Shown here in pieces: positions 1 through 17,409 of a stretch of 64,000 nucleotides of DNA; position 1 is the first letter of the stretch, and each line of letters starts with the position of its first letter. A program made the translations under genes and the position numbers. Below the pieces are notes generated by a model. That model was not told the origin of the DNA. It saw only the letters and a list, made by a program, of their open reading frames with translations, and searched no databases. The stretch covers positions 1-64,000 of the forward strand of contig JAMWFC010000131.1 in assembly GCA_027475525.1 (NCBI GenBank), read 5' to 3'. The stretch is from Macrolepiota albuminosa (lineage: Eukaryota; Basidiomycota; Agaricomycetes; Agaricales; Agaricaceae).

Positions 1-1683
1 TCCCAAAAGGAATACATTCTCACCACTCTAAAATCTCTTGGTTACATCACGCTCATGGCCGGTGACGGAACAAATGATGTAGGTGCTCTCAAGCAGGCCC
101 ACGTTGGTGTGGCACTTCTCGATGGTACTCCCGAGGATCTTCAGAAGATTGCCGAGCGCCAGAAACTTGAACGTATGAAGAAGGTTTACGAGACTCAGCT
201 CAATATATCGGCCCGCTTTAACCAACCACCCCCTCCTGTTCCTCCGGCAATTGCACACCTTCTTCCGGATGTTGTAAAGGCTCAACAGGAAGTTGCTGCT
301 CAACATCAAGCTGCCCGTCAGAAGAACCCTATGGAAAAGGTTCGCTTGTCATTCGACCGACCCTTCTGCTTAATGCCATATGTTGATTTGTATATCTATA
401 GTTCAATATGGCTGCTATTACTGACAAGATGGCTGAGATGGAGGGTGAGGACGATGTTCCCAAGATCAAACTCGGAGATGCATCTTGCGCGGCTCCTTTT
501 ACGTCAAAACTCAGTCACGTATCTGCTGGTACATTACCCCACATGGTATTACGTGCCTCGAGCTAATGATTGATTTACCCCGCAGTTACCCATATCATTC
601 GCCAAGGCCGATGCACACTCGTGGCTACGATACAGATGTACAAGATTCTTGCGCTCAACTGCTTAATCACCGCCTACAGTTTGAGTGTGCAATACCTTGA
701 TGGTATTAAGTTTGGGGATTATCAGATGAGTATTACGGGGATGCTCATGTCTGTTTGTTTTCTCTGTATATCGCGGGCAAAGGTACGATTGGGGATTATC
801 AGATGAGTATTACGGGGATGCTCATGTCTGTTTGTTTTCTCTGTATATCGCGGGCAAAGGTACGATAAGATGTCTGTTATTTGCAAGCCCTCATCTATTT
901 GTCTTCTGTAGTCGGTTGAGAAGCTCTCAAGAGAACGGCCTCTTGGGAATATCTTCAATTTCTACGTGCTCCTTTCGGTTCTCTTCCAATTTGCTCTTCA
1001 CATCGTTTCATTGGTGTATATCACCAACCTAACCCATAGCTACGAAACGTGAGTGGTCCCATGCCGTGCCTGCTGACTACATCGATTAATCCATGTTTTC
1101 ATACTCAGGCGCGGTCCCATTGATTTGGAAGCAAAATTCGAACCTAGTCTTCTCAATACAGCGATATATCTCCTTGGTTTATCACAGCAGGTTTCAACCT
1201 TTGCCATCAACTTTCAGGTACGCTTTTGCTACTTTCGTGTCTTACGGAACCGCAAAAAGCAGTGACTTCGTTTGATAGGGTCGGCCATTCCGAGAGGGAA
1301 TCCGTGAGAATTCAGCTCTTTGGTGGGGCCTTGTTGGCGCTAGTGCCGTGGCTTTCTCAGGTGCTACAGACTTCATGCCTGAGTTAAATCGCTGGTTACA
1401 AATCGTTGAGATGAAGGATTCTGTACGTCTTTTCTTGCAAAGTTCGAAAAGGAATGATTGATGTGCCACATAGTTTAAGTTTCAGCTGACGACAATGATG
1501 ATCATCGACTTCGCCGGTTGTTGGGCCATCGAAAAGATTTGCAAACGTCTTTTCGCTGACCTTGAGCCTAAGCCCATGATCACTCGTGGCCGCGAACGCA
1601 GAGAAGCACGCAGACGTATAGAAGAAGCTGGGAAGACTGCTGCCGCAGCAGCAGAGAGCTTGGCGGAGAAAAAGGCTCAATAG
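1..1683 (+). CDS. SPF1: P5A-type ATPase (SPF1-like), 3' end
   Basis: C-terminal part of an endoplasmic-reticulum P5A ATPase, the Spf1 family that dislocates mistargeted transmembrane helices. The window opens inside the gene. The P-domain hinge motif [11 protein letters not shown] is at nt 61-93, followed by a Gln/Pro-rich insert and then hydrophobic segments of the last membrane helices (for example around nt 900-1030 and 1300-1420). At least six introns are visible, e.g. donor GTGAGT near nt 1049 and acceptor before the GPIDLEAKF segment. The protein ends in a basic, Ala/Glu-rich tail at nt 1681-1683. An exact 77-bp tandem duplication (nt 712-866) repeats the end of one exon plus its donor. 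If the first donor is used, the second copy is removed with the intron. Family assignment is firm; the N-terminal half is outside the window. Confidence 0.92.
712..866. repeat. Exact 77-bp tandem duplication in SPF1
   Basis: The segment starting at nt 712 recurs at nt 789, identical over 78 bases. It contains the last 70 or so bases of a coding exon, the 5' splice site and a few intron bases. It is one of ten duplications in the window with the same 77-bp period and is probably an assembly artefact. Confidence 0.97.
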
Positions 1684-1734
1684 TAGATTTTCTTGACTGT
1701 CCTAGTCATCACAATCTGAGTTCCTCATTAGACA

Positions 1735-1888
1735 GTTTCTATGCTTGCCCATTGTTTCCCGGATCTCTTGGCGTTATGTCACCATCAGGTCTTGAATTTG
1801 TGAAAACTGGTGTTTCTATGCTTGCCCATTGTTTCCCGGATCTCTTGGCGTTATGTCACCATCAGGTCTTGAATTTGTGAAAACTGGT
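1735..1888. repeat. Exact 77-bp tandem duplication, intergenic
   Basis: Bases 1735-1811 are repeated without change at 1812-1888, downstream of the SPF1 stop codon. The remainder of the 1684-2294 gap shows no gene; it presumably holds the SPF1 terminator and the cellobiose dehydrogenase promoter. Confidence 0.97.
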
Positions 1889-2294
1889 TGGAGTATCGTC
1901 CATTTCTGGCTTAGAAACCTTATCTAAATTTGCGTGAGTGTCCATGACATCTGCCCTGTGTATTCTTGCAAGGAAGTAGTCCGTCATATTACGACATTTT
2001 TCCGCAACCTCGTTGGGTGGCATGAGAACTGCCAAAACCCAAAGACTTGATTACAGTCACGAGCTGTGTTGTTAATTCCGAGTTTACTCCGTTCTTTATT
2101 CCTGAACATAGTCCTCTCGTTGGTCCATAGGATTCCTCCTTTATTTTGTCTGTGTATGAAAGGGGAAATGAGGGCCTTGGTCCTATTCTTGCAATTGCGG
2201 AAAATTCTCGCATGCTCTTCTATAGTTTGGAACGCCTTTTAAGCCCGTCTGGCGACATGGTAGGTCAGTCGATTAAACACGCTTTCTAAGAGCC

Positions 2295-5783
<3,489 letters not shown>

Positions 5784-5843
5784 GTTAAAGGGGATAGCTG
5801 TGTATACTGTGTAATATTTCAATGTTCCAACTATGTGAAACAA

Positions 5844-5927
5844 GCATTAATGGGGTAGTGGTAACCTGGGTCGTTGCCATTGAGCATTGAGCTCGACCCG
5901 CCGGGGGTTCGATTCCCCCTTAATGCA
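5844..5927 (+). tRNA. tRNA-Gly(GCC): tRNA-Gly (anticodon GCC) with 13-nt intron
   Basis: A cloverleaf can be folded by hand: 7-bp acceptor stem GCATTAA/TTAATGC, D arm GGGT/ACCT, 5-bp anticodon stem GGTCG/CGACC, 4-nt variable loop, and T arm GGGGG-TTCGATT-CCCCC. The 20-nt anticodon loop equals a normal 7-nt loop plus a 13-nt intron after position 37, leaving anticodon GCC. The discriminator base is A at 5927. Confidence 0.93.
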
Positions 5928-5930
5928 TTC

Positions 5931-5936
5931 TTTTTT
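5931..5936 (+). terminator. RNA polymerase III terminator of tRNA-Gly
   Basis: A run of six T starts four bases after the tRNA 3' end, the standard Pol III stop signal. Confidence 0.75.
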
Positions 5937-6186
5937 CCTTCATTCATTGCAGGATTTTGGAATACGGCGAAAATTGACCCAATGCACTGAATCGGAGCTG
6001 TATGGCCATTAGTGTAACATACAACGGAGTTTTCTGGTATGAGGTAGGAGATAATATGATGAAGGTCGATCACCCACTCCGAAGTGGCCTGATCACCTTA
6101 CGAAATTTCCATCAGCAGATAAGGCTACCAACAGATAAATACAAAGTTTGAGTCGTTATTTCACTTTCTCTTCTTCATCAACACGC

Positions 6187-7546
6187 ATGTCTTCCAAAGC
6201 TGCTCGCCGCGAACAGTTCGAAGGTGTCTTTCAGCGCATCCGCGATGAGCTCGTAGACAGTTGCAAGGGGGAAGGACTTCCTACTGAGGCTCTTGAGTGG
6301 TACCGCTCGGTATGGATGTCTTGTTGTGTGGCGCGAAGTCTTTTCGTTCACAACATCTAAACAGAATCTCGACTATAACGTTCCCGGAGGCAAACTCAAT
6401 CGTGGCCTATCCGTCATTGATACCGTAGAGATTTTACTCGGCCGATCCTTGTCGGAGGAAGAGTATTTCAAGGCGGCAGTGTTGGGCTGGAGTATTGAGT
6501 TGGTGAGTTTATCTTTCTTGAAGTGGCAGAGTAATGTTAAATTTCCCGATTTCAAGTTACAAGCTTATTTTCTCGTCGCTGACGATATTATGGACTCATC
6601 TATCACTCGTCGAGGCCAGCCATGCTGGTATCTGTCACCTGCACCCGCGGTTACCGCCCCTTCATCTGAATCCAATATGACCTCCGGCCACAAGCATCCT
6701 GCCGTGGGTATGGTAGCAATCAACGATTCCTTCATGCTTAACTCTGCGATCTATCATCTGCTCAGGAAACACTTCAAATCCCATCCGCGATACATTGACC
6801 TTGTGGATATCTTCCATGATATCACTTACAAGACAGAGATGGGTCAGCTTGTCGACCTCGTTACTGCTCCAGAGGGTGTTGTCGATCTCGCTCGTTTCTC
6901 ACTTGAGAGGCATCGTCTCATAGTCACGTACAAGACTGCTTACTACTCTTTCCACCTTCCTGTCGCTCTCGCGATGCTCATGTGCAATATTCCCGACACC
7001 TATAGTGTACAACGCGCTCATTCAACCATAACGCTCAAACCGTACGACCTTGCGCTTTCAATTCTCATCCCTCTCGGAGAATACTTTCAAGTACAGGACG
7101 ATTTCCTCGACTTCTCAGCACCTCCAGAAGTCCTTGGAAAGATCGGAACTGACATTGTCGATAACAAATGCTCGTGGTGTGTCAACACTGTTATGGCGCT
7201 TTGCAACGAGGAACAGCGACGCGTCCTCGATCGCAATTACGGCCGGAAAGGTGATATTGAGGCTGGGGCTGAGGGTGTAGACACAGAACAGACACAACAA
7301 GCAAAAGATGGTGAAGCAGGCGGTCTTTGTGAAAAACGCGTCAAAGAGCTTTATGAAACCGTTGGTCTTCGCAAGGTCTACGCCGAGTACGAAAGCGATG
7401 TTTACAAGCGTATCAATGAGCTCATTGACAGCATACCGGAGGAGGGCGTGATTGTAGACGAAAACGGACAGAAGGCAGAACACCCAGGAATGAAGCGCGA
7501 AGTGTTCAGGAGTTTCTTAGGAAAGATCTACGGAAGAAGCAAGTAA
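6187..7546 (+). CDS. ERG20: Farnesyl diphosphate synthase
   Basis: Condenses dimethylallyl and isopentenyl diphosphate to geranyl and farnesyl diphosphate, feeding sterols, dolichol, ubiquinone and prenylation. Three exons: 6187-6309, 6365-6502 and 6557-7546, both introns phase 0, giving about 416 residues. The first aspartate-rich motif DDIMD is at residues 96-100 (followed by RRGQPCW) and the second, DDFLD, at 268-272. The segment [10 protein letters not shown] and the C-terminal GRSK match Erg20. The protein is longer than the usual 350 residues because of a 20-residue Ser/Pro insert after GQPCWYL and acidic/Gln-rich inserts near residues 315-345 and 385-400. An upstream in-frame ATG at 6148 is possible, but 6187 fits the family start better. 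Confidence 0.95.
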
Positions 7547-7781
7547 ATCCTGTATGACCTGGAGTTACTGGAAATATCTCGCGATGTCGTAATTATAATA
7601 TGTATACCATTTCAATATCACGTGATAATCTTCTTGACGCGTTTTTTTTCCGTCAACACTTGGCCTCGGTCTCTGTTTGGGCCACATGGGGCGGACCTTC
7701 CCCCTTCGCCTCGAACATGATCTCTGGGATAAATTTCTTAGAGAACCTAGGCGCATTAACCATTCACATGTGCGGAACAGG

Positions 7782-10700
7782 ATGTCTAGACAGGAGGAAA
7801 TAAAGTCACGACTCAAGGACTTGGTGAACCTCTTTCCTGTTTAAATTATCATCAGCTGCTTACACTTGAATACCTTATAAAGCCGGAACTTGAAAGAGAA
7901 TTCAAACCTCCCCCTTCAATCCTGTATCATCGCTTCCCGAACTCAAGGACAGTTGAACAGCAAAAGGAAATGGTCCAGGACTTGGAGGAAAGTTTCCTAA
8001 GTCGTTGGGGATCCCAGGGACTCAGTTTGGTGGATGTGAGCTTTTCCAGGTACGCATCGCCAGCCAAAAGGTTTCCCGTTGAACTGGCCATGGTGGTGAG
8101 GTTTTCTCACTCCGTTGATTTACTAGACACTAGACACTCCCTTTACAGGACAACAACATTGAAGCGACCAGTACCTACTCGCCCCCGCCCCCTGGGTTTG
8201 TTTGGAATCCTGACGAGGCTCAGATTCGTTCCAACCCAATGTACAATGCAAGGTACTTTCTCGTTTTGTTCAGTTTCTTCTCTGCGATGGCTCTGATTTG
8301 TAACGAAGCTCAGTGGCCCTCGCAATTTCTGAGCTGGGATATGATGTAGAGTTTGGAAGCCATCCAAGTTATAGAGCTGAATTCACAAAGCCGGTGCCGA
8401 CCACTCTTTCGCCAGTTTCCTCGCCTATTCCACCTGAAGAAGGCGAGCATCGTCACGCACCTTCACTCTTTATTTCTTCGAGGGGATACATTAGAGAACG
8501 AACTTCTATAATCCTGACATTGCCATCTCCCTATGTGCTCCCTCGATTCTCTCTCTTAAAACGGATATTTCGAGAGCCGCATGCACAGAGCCTACTATCA
8601 TCCGTTTGGGATTGGTCCTACCTTCATAATTTGTACCAGTTCAGCCCGACCGCAATAGCTTTTATGACAGGATATTTCCTTCAGGTAACGAAACGCTCTA
8701 TATACCCATCCTTTGACCTAATATTTTTATCAGAGAACTCAAGAACCTATCCGTAGTTCGTTTCCTACAGAGTCTTTTGCTCGCTTCCTCAGGTTAGTGA
8801 TATTCGATTTGCGACGTAAAAGTTTGCTTAATGACAATAAAGGCAATGGAGTCACATCAATCAGCTGCGCAAGGACATAATTATCTCGATTTGTGACCCC
8901 GAACAACCTCTGCAATCACCCCTCACGCGGGAGACGTCAAAATCTCCCACCGGAGCGACGATCTTTACTCCACCTCTGATTATTCAGGATCCGTATGCAT
9001 TGACGCAGGTAATGATTATCGTTCGATCAAGCGGGATCCATGAATCAATTTCGTTGGATAGAATCATGCTGAAGGTGTCACAAAGAGGCAATTAAACCAA
9101 TTTGCAGCCGCTTGTCGGGATACTCTCAGAAAGATAGATGCAGGCGCGACACTCTATCCAATCACTCAGATTAATAAGAGTGGACAAATCGCGCGATTGT
9201 TGGCGTTGTCACAGAACCTTGCTTCCGCACGCAATGCAGATGACTCGAAACCATCATCCGTTGAAAAGGAGCCAATTGTGGTGCCTGCATCGTCGTCGAC
9301 TAAGACTGTATTAGGTGAGAACCAGGTTTTGGTCTTTGGTAGTTAGCTGACAATTTGAACACAAGATGCAGCCACTCGTTGCACCCAGAATGATCCAAGA
9401 CCATCACCAGTCTCAGTCGAAGCAGCGGAGTCGAATGTATCGCCGGAGTCGTTGACTCAATCGCCAAATGAAAAGGAACCTGTATCTCGGGACCCTCCTG
9501 TCGCGGCGCACCGACCTGATGAAAAGCAACAAGTCATTGGATATGAGGATTACGAAGCAGCCTTCGTAGATGAAGCTTTTGTTGCTGACATGTCTTCGCC
9601 ATTATATCAACTATCTGCTTCACAATCTGTTGTGTCTCCGTTGGTCCCAGCCCGGAAAGCTGAGGCCGTCTCCAGCCCTGAACAGGTGGACTTTTTCGCA
9701 GACACAACCAAGTCCGTGGACTTTGATCCTGAATTAGAATCACAGGATTCCGCTTTTCTTGCTAAGGTCAGTTCTTTCTGACGCCCATTCACCGTACAGA
9801 TGAAAGACGATTTTATAGATTTTGGCCAAGGCTACCGCAGCGGAGAAAGTTCAGCGCCAGGTATTGAACACAATACGATTTCTACTTAAGGCCAAATATG
9901 GCGTGAAGTTTGATGTCGAAGCTTTCGGTAGTTCTCGGTAAGCAGAAAATTTTGTAGATTTACGATGAATCTCGAGGGCGTGAAGTTTGATGTCGAAGCT
10001 TTCGGTAGTTCTCGGTAAGCAGAAAATTTTGTAGATTTACGATGAATCTCGAGTCACATCTGATTTGTAAGATATGGAGTAACAACTCAGAGCAGCGATC
10101 TCGATCTGGTCATTCTCGTCAGTAGACTATTCAATTCTTGTCCTTTCTAGGCACCATCAACTAATTAGTTTGCCTCGTAGGACCCGTCAATGGAAGAAGG
10201 ACACAAATCTGGTGCCAAGCCACTGAATAAAAGTATGTCACAAAGCCCAAACATTATGGTTCCATTCCCTAACTTTTACACAAATCTGGTGCCAAGCCAC
10301 TGAATAAAAGTATGTCACAAAGCCCAAACATTATGGTTCCATTCCCTAACTTTTATTAAGAGCTATACAACACCTAGTCTGTCTTTGCCTTTGATTTCCA
10401 CCTCTCCACGTTCATAAGGAAACTCTATGTAGTCGCCTCTCGAAATGGCTCCGGGAAGAAGGATTCCAGATACTGGAAACTATACCTCAGGCCACTGTCC
10501 CGATTGGTAAATTTACACCTTTCCTATGATAGCGATGATTCACGTTCTTGCCTATCCTAAGTCAAGTTCTTGCACAAAGATACAGGGTTACACTGCGACA
10601 TTAACGTTAATGAACGGCTTGGTCTCTTGAACACCAACTTGTTGGCGGCATACTGTCAGATATCACCGCTACTGCGCCCTATGTTATTGCTCATAAAGTT

Positions 10701-11654
10701 ATGGGCAAAACCTCGAGGGCTGAATATTGCTGGCTCGAAAACCACAGGGAAGCCGTCCTTCAATAGTTACGCTCTGGCTCTTATGACCATTAACTTCCTG
10801 CAGGTTTGTTCTTAATGGAATGAATTCAATGATGACTAATTGATTTGCTCGCATCGCATAGATTCGTGGTCTACTTCCAAATCTCCAAGAAAATCTGCCA
10901 CGTTTGAATCCTAAGATACCTGGTAGTGTGTTTTATGCTCGAAGGAACTACTTCCAAATCTCCAAGAAAATCTGCCACGTTTGAATCCTAAGATACCTGG
11001 TAGTGTGTTTTATGCTCGAAGGAAAAGGGAATGGTCGCATGCGATGTTCGATTTCACTCCGACCTTTCAAGGATTAAAGGATGGGAACCAGATACTCGAT
11101 TGCTTAGAACGATACTGGCTGGTACTCCGTCGCTTCGAATGACACTGGCTGATTGGTTTGCGTCAGTCGCTTCTAGTACCTCGAGATGTTTTGCTGACAC
11201 CGTACAGATACTGGGCTGAAGAGTTCAACTACGACCATAGCATTTCCTCCATCCAATATGGACAGGCTCTAGATGGGCGTAAAGTCCCCAAGCGAAAGGA
11301 TGAAGCCATCTGTGTCCAGGATCCTTTCATTTTAGATAAGGTAAACACAGGTGTCTGTGGATCGGAAGTCTGACTCATTTCTACTTGGTGTAGAATGTAA
11401 CACAGTCCGTCACAGACGGGGTGATTAAACTGTTCAGATCGGAGTGCAAGGTAGCCGCGAAATACCTGAGACAGGGAATGCCCCTCAGCAAGCTGACACA
11501 AGACTCTCGGGGTTTTAGCCAGAACACAAGGGTTATTAAACCGAGGGTCAAGCACAGTTCGGAGATGGGCAAGAGGGAGGTTTCGAAATTGCTAGAGGCT
11601 GCATATGAGACTAGGAATTTTAGGCGAAGGAGAAGTATTTTTAATGAATTATAA
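7782..11654 (+). CDS. Cid1-type non-canonical poly(A) polymerase / terminal uridylyltransferase
   Basis: RNA nucleotidyltransferase of the DNA polymerase beta superfamily, which adds A or U to RNA 3' ends. The catalytic core is clear: FGSSR (about nt 9930) is joined by splicing to YGVTTQSSDLDLVIL (about nt 10074-10120), giving the helical-turn motif plus two metal-binding Asp. The third Asp lies in CDINVN (about nt 10590), and a PAP/25A-associated domain follows with the typical DPF segment near nt 11320. The N-terminal 600 or so residues are low-complexity and Ser/Pro-rich. Start 7782 is supported by an intron at about 7839-7880 that joins in frame to the next exon. Three 77-bp duplications (9900, 10201, 10871) fall inside the gene. 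Exons between 8280-8780 and 10900-11220 could not be joined confidently. Confidence 0.8.
9900..10053. repeat. Exact 77-bp tandem duplication in Cid1-type gene
   Basis: Bases 9900-9976 recur at 9977-10053. Each copy holds the end of the catalytic exon (through FGSSR), its GTAAGC donor and the first intron bases. Use of the first donor and the downstream acceptor would splice out the second copy. Confidence 0.97.
10201..10355. repeat. Exact 77-bp tandem duplication in Cid1-type gene
   Basis: The segment starting at 10201 recurs at 10278, identical over 78 bases. It again contains an exon end plus a GTATGT donor and the start of the intron. Confidence 0.97.
10871..11024. repeat. Exact 77-bp tandem duplication within an exon of the Cid1-type gene
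   Basis: Bases 10871-10947 recur at 10948-11024. This copy is entirely coding-like (encoding LLPNLQENLPRLNPKIPG and following residues), so a 77-bp insertion would shift the frame. Confidence 0.97.
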
Positions 11655-11819
11655 ACCAATCTATTGATAGTGATGTGATGAGTCAACAAAAGATGTTATG
11701 GCTATGTGTTTCCTTTTATATCACAACGGCATCGCAAGTCTTATACAGCAAAGTCGCTGGCGGCATCTTGTCTCTCTCCATCTCTAAGCCTACTACGCCA
11801 CACAAAGCTCCATCCGACC

Positions 11820-14134
<2,315 letters not shown>

Positions 14135-14285
14135 ATGATGCTTGCACCAATGTATATTTATTGTGGTTCTCTGGATGAACCACCCCACCTCCTATCTACG
14201 TATCGTCGGCTATCTATTCATCGTAAGCATTCTCTTTCTCTTCATGCCTGTCTTCGTTCCGTCTGCTTGTTTCTTCGTTCTATTG

Positions 14286-14439
14286 GTTCCTGAATGTAAA
14301 TAATATTTAAATGGCAGCTTTGCCTTTGATTTGTTGCATTCTCTGTATCTTATTCTAGCATTGTTCCTGAATGTAAATAATATTTAAATGGCAGCTTTGC
14401 CTTTGATTTGTTGCATTCTCTGTATCTTATTCTAGCATT
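14286..14439. repeat. Exact 77-bp tandem duplication in the kinase 3' flank
   Basis: Bases 14286-14362 recur at 14363-14439, downstream of the kinase stop codon. The rest of the 14135-14673 gap is AT-rich with no gene evident. Confidence 0.97.
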
Positions 14440-14673
14440 CGTTGATATTTGCAACCTTGGGTTGCATTCATTTCATTCTGTCTCTCTGACATACTGGTGT
14501 AACTTAGGGTACCGATGATTTCTATCTCATTTATTAACAACAAAAATAGTCAACAAATACAAGGGTTTAACTGTATAGTGTGAATCTGAAAATAGAACGA
14601 ATACTGGATGAGTACTATCGCGTAAATGTCCTCTAGGGCACCGCGGCCCCTGAGAACTGATTGAAATCTCTCC

Positions 14674-15574
14674 CTACATCATTTTCCGAAACCGCAAGGA
14701 ATTCCCGTCTCGCACATCATTAACATCACGGTTGCGACCAAGTTCGGGGCGATATCTTGAGAGGGGGACCTTAAAGATGTGTTTGTATCCACGCTTGTAC
14801 TGGGTGATTGCGTATCGAAAAATTATGAGAGACGTTACAAAACCTTGGACTATATCAGCTCGGCATCAGCGGTGCGACGAGTATACTAACAAAATACGAA
14901 TTCGACCCAAACAAGGCCCTTCAGAGCCTGGACATCTCTACACCAAACTCTCTCGTCAGCAAAATCTTGAGTAGTAGAATTATGAGAATGAGATATTGCA
15001 TGCGGCGATAATTAAGAACTGACCGTCCGGGATAGTGTCACAATGGAGAGGGATTTGCTGCCAGCGTGAGGTGGAAAAAGAGTTGAATGCTATGGGATTG
15101 AATAATTTGACGTTTGGGGGGATCACAACAATCGAGACACACTCACCTAACCAGAATATACTCAGCACTCCCAGCAATCCAGCTTCAAATTGCGCGCGCC
15201 CAGTATACGAGTCTGTAATAGCAAAATCAAGTGTGATCCTAACGGACGGGGTTAAGACATGTAGTAATAAATTGCCAGATATACACGTACATAACGGATA
15301 AAAGGACGAACGTTGCAATAGAAAGGCCAAAGGGGAAGAGGTCTGCCACAACTATATTGAAACTTGAGCAAACTTCAGGATGAGTTACCGGTGTAACTTA
15401 CAAAAGAAGTCCTGAAAATGATTCACGCGAGCCGCTAAAGCCAGTACAACGATGTTGACAAGGAATAGTACCACTGGAAAGGCGCGTACTCAGTCAAGGG
15501 ACCACAAATAGTGCCTCAACGACTGTGTTACCATTTGCAACAGTTTTGAACTTGCCAACAGTCGAGAAAGCCAT
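14674..15574 (-). CDS. MARVEL-like multi-pass membrane protein
   Basis: Small integral membrane protein with several introns. Hydrophobic segments are encoded around 15440-15490 (LFLVNIVVLALAARV), 15300-15345 (FPFGLSIATFVLLSVM) and 15150-15200 (FEAGLLGVLSIFWL). They are followed by SFSTSRWQQIP, an acidic/aromatic piece WCRDVQALKGLVWVEFVF and a basic tail ending at 14674. This order (TM helices, ARAQFE-like loop, WCR.VQALK helix) is what I recall of fungal MARVEL-domain proteins; function is unknown. The start at 15574 gives a short N-terminus before intron 1. Exon phases around 15215-15260 are not fully resolved. Confidence 0.7.
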
Positions 15575-15853
15575 AGAAAACAGCCTTAAAGAGTGTATGC
15601 GTTGCTAGAAATATCGAATCTGAGGACCAGCCCAAAAGTGAAGAATGAAGAGAGGAAACAGGAAAGTTCGTAACTGATAGCATCGTCAAGACGACAAACA
15701 TCTCGATCTAACGATAAAATCAGACCTTCTAAACATGCATAGGTTTGATTATTATATGAAAGTTACAAAAATACCGAGTCGATAAAAAAGCTTAAGATGT
15801 TTGTCCCAAAACTACGAGCGCGACCTACGTCACCTACAGGTAATCCATCGTGC

Positions 15854-16303
15854 TCAACTCTGAAGGAACTTGACGGCCCTACCGACTGTGACTCCCCCAA
15901 AGCTCAAAACGAGTAAAGGAGGCAGGCAGAAAAGAGCCGGATTGATCTTCCACGAGCGTAACAGACCCCTAGTATGTGTTTCCACGAGGGCTACTGGGGG
16001 CCTTGACTGGCTCATGGTGTGAATAGAGTGAAAATCAGGAAGAGTGGTGGAACCGAAGCCTGAGGTGCTATTCTTCAAAGGCATGGAACGCTGATGATGA
16101 TGACCTATACACGTAGAACAATGTGCTCCATTAATACACAAGAACGGCGAGAACGAAACATTCCCCCAAGCTTGAAAAAAGTAGTTAAAGACCTGCTGAC
16201 TAATCAGTTCCCACGGGACATTGGCACGGTGAATATCGGTGGCTTGTGATTGGGCAGCGGGCAGCGCGGAGAAGTCCTCCGAATCCGTAACCTCTTTCTT
16301 CAT
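15854..16303 (-). CDS. Hypothetical protein with a C-terminal hydrophobic segment
   Basis: An open frame on the minus strand, possibly with a GT-AG intron near 16095-16190, ends in a hydrophobic segment (PALFCLPPLLVLSFGGVTVG) followed by a short basic tail. That would suit a tail-anchored small protein. The most likely ATG is only seven bases from the divergent SDH4 start, which weakens the case. It could be a chance open frame. Confidence 0.3.
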   Translation of the reverse strand: MKKEVTDSEDFSALPAAQSQATDIHRANVPWELISQQVFNYFFQAWGNVSFSPFLCINGAHCSTCIGHHHQRSMPLKNSTSGFGSTTLPDFHSIHTMSQSRPPVALVETHTRGLLRSWKINPALFCLPPLLVLSFGGVTVGRAVKFLQS

Positions 16304-16309
16304 TGCAAA

Positions 16310-17023
16310 ATGGCTGCTGCCCTCATCGCCCGCTCGACGCTCCAAAGGGCCCTCGTTCAACGTTCGCTAGCTCGCTCAGCAGCGATTAAAGGCTAGTATA
16401 TATATATTATCCATTTCAAGGGTCCTGATAGAAGAATTGCACAACAGTTAGACATTCGACGAGCGATGCAGCGTACGTTCCGGGCGGCCGTGAGTGTCCA
16501 TCGAATTCGAATTGGAACCAACTGATTGTTAATTGTCACTGTAGCGGTGTACAAGGGCACCGTGAACGACCCGACAACATTCCCTCCACCCTCGCGTGCG
16601 CACGGGTCCTACCATTGGGCCTTTGAACGCCTCCTTTCTGCCAGCTTGGTACCTCTGACAGTTGCTGCGTACGTGACGACCGGTTCCAACTACCCAGTCA
16701 TCGACGGTCTCCTTGGTGTATCGCTTGTAATTCATAGTCATATCGGGGTGCGTCTTCTGATCGCCTATTCTATCCATATTATTGAAGAAACGGCGTCTAG
16801 TTCGACGCATGCTTGGTTGACTACGTGCACAAGCGCAAGTTCCCTGTGATTGGCCCCATGGCTACATGGACTCTCCGCGCTGTTACTGTTGGTGTGTTAG
16901 TTGGGGTTTACCAATTCAACACAAATGATATTGGTAGGTTGAACATAGTTCATGACATTCATATACTAAACCATTCTCTACATAGGCCTCACAGAGCTTA
17001 TTGCAAAAGTTTGGGCTGCTTAA
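16310..17023 (+). CDS. SDH4: Succinate dehydrogenase membrane-anchor subunit (CybS)
   Basis: Mitochondrial inner-membrane subunit of complex II that helps bind haem b and ubiquinone. Five exons: 16310-16391, 16448-16489, 16545-16747, 16801-16933 and 16986-17023. The N-terminus is basic and Ala/Ser-rich, as expected for a mitochondrial presequence. Recognisable blocks are YVPGGPVYKGTVNDPTTFPP, the first membrane helix FERLLSASLVPLTVAAYV, the haem-ligand region HSHIGFDACL and DYVHKRKFPV. The C-terminus is GLTELIAKVWAA. Intron 1 (16392-16447) must use a GC donor to keep the frame; the other three are GT-AG. Confidence 0.93.
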
Positions 17024-17325
17024 TCGGCATGCCACAGTGATGTTTTAGAAAGACTCGACATGATATCAATTTTTTGTCTAAGGATCTGTATCCGTGAAGT
17101 TTCTTCCTGAGTCGGTGGCAGCTCCTTCATTTGGGGCTTTCATAAGAACTTTTAAAAGAAAGGCAGGAGTCAAGTCGAAGATTAGACAGGTTAAATAAAG
17201 CAGAACAACCTTCTAATTTAAGCTTCGTATGTTCGACGCAATCTCCTGATGGTGGTTCACTATTAGTCCATAAAACGCTTGCATTCTTTCGTCCAAAATA
17301 GCTGAATGAATAAAAGCAAAAACAT

Positions 17326-17409
17326 TGCATTAAGGGGGAATCGAACCCCCGGCGGGTCGAGCTCAATGCTCAATGGCAACGACCCAGGTTACCACTACCC
17401 CATTAATGC
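17326..17409 (-). tRNA. tRNA-Gly(GCC): tRNA-Gly (GCC) with 13-nt intron, second copy
   Basis: Reverse complement of this stretch is the same 84 bases as the tRNA at 5844-5927, including the 13-nt intron. Flanks differ. A run of five A on the plus strand (17318-17322) gives a T5 Pol III terminator just past the 3' end. Confidence 0.93.
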
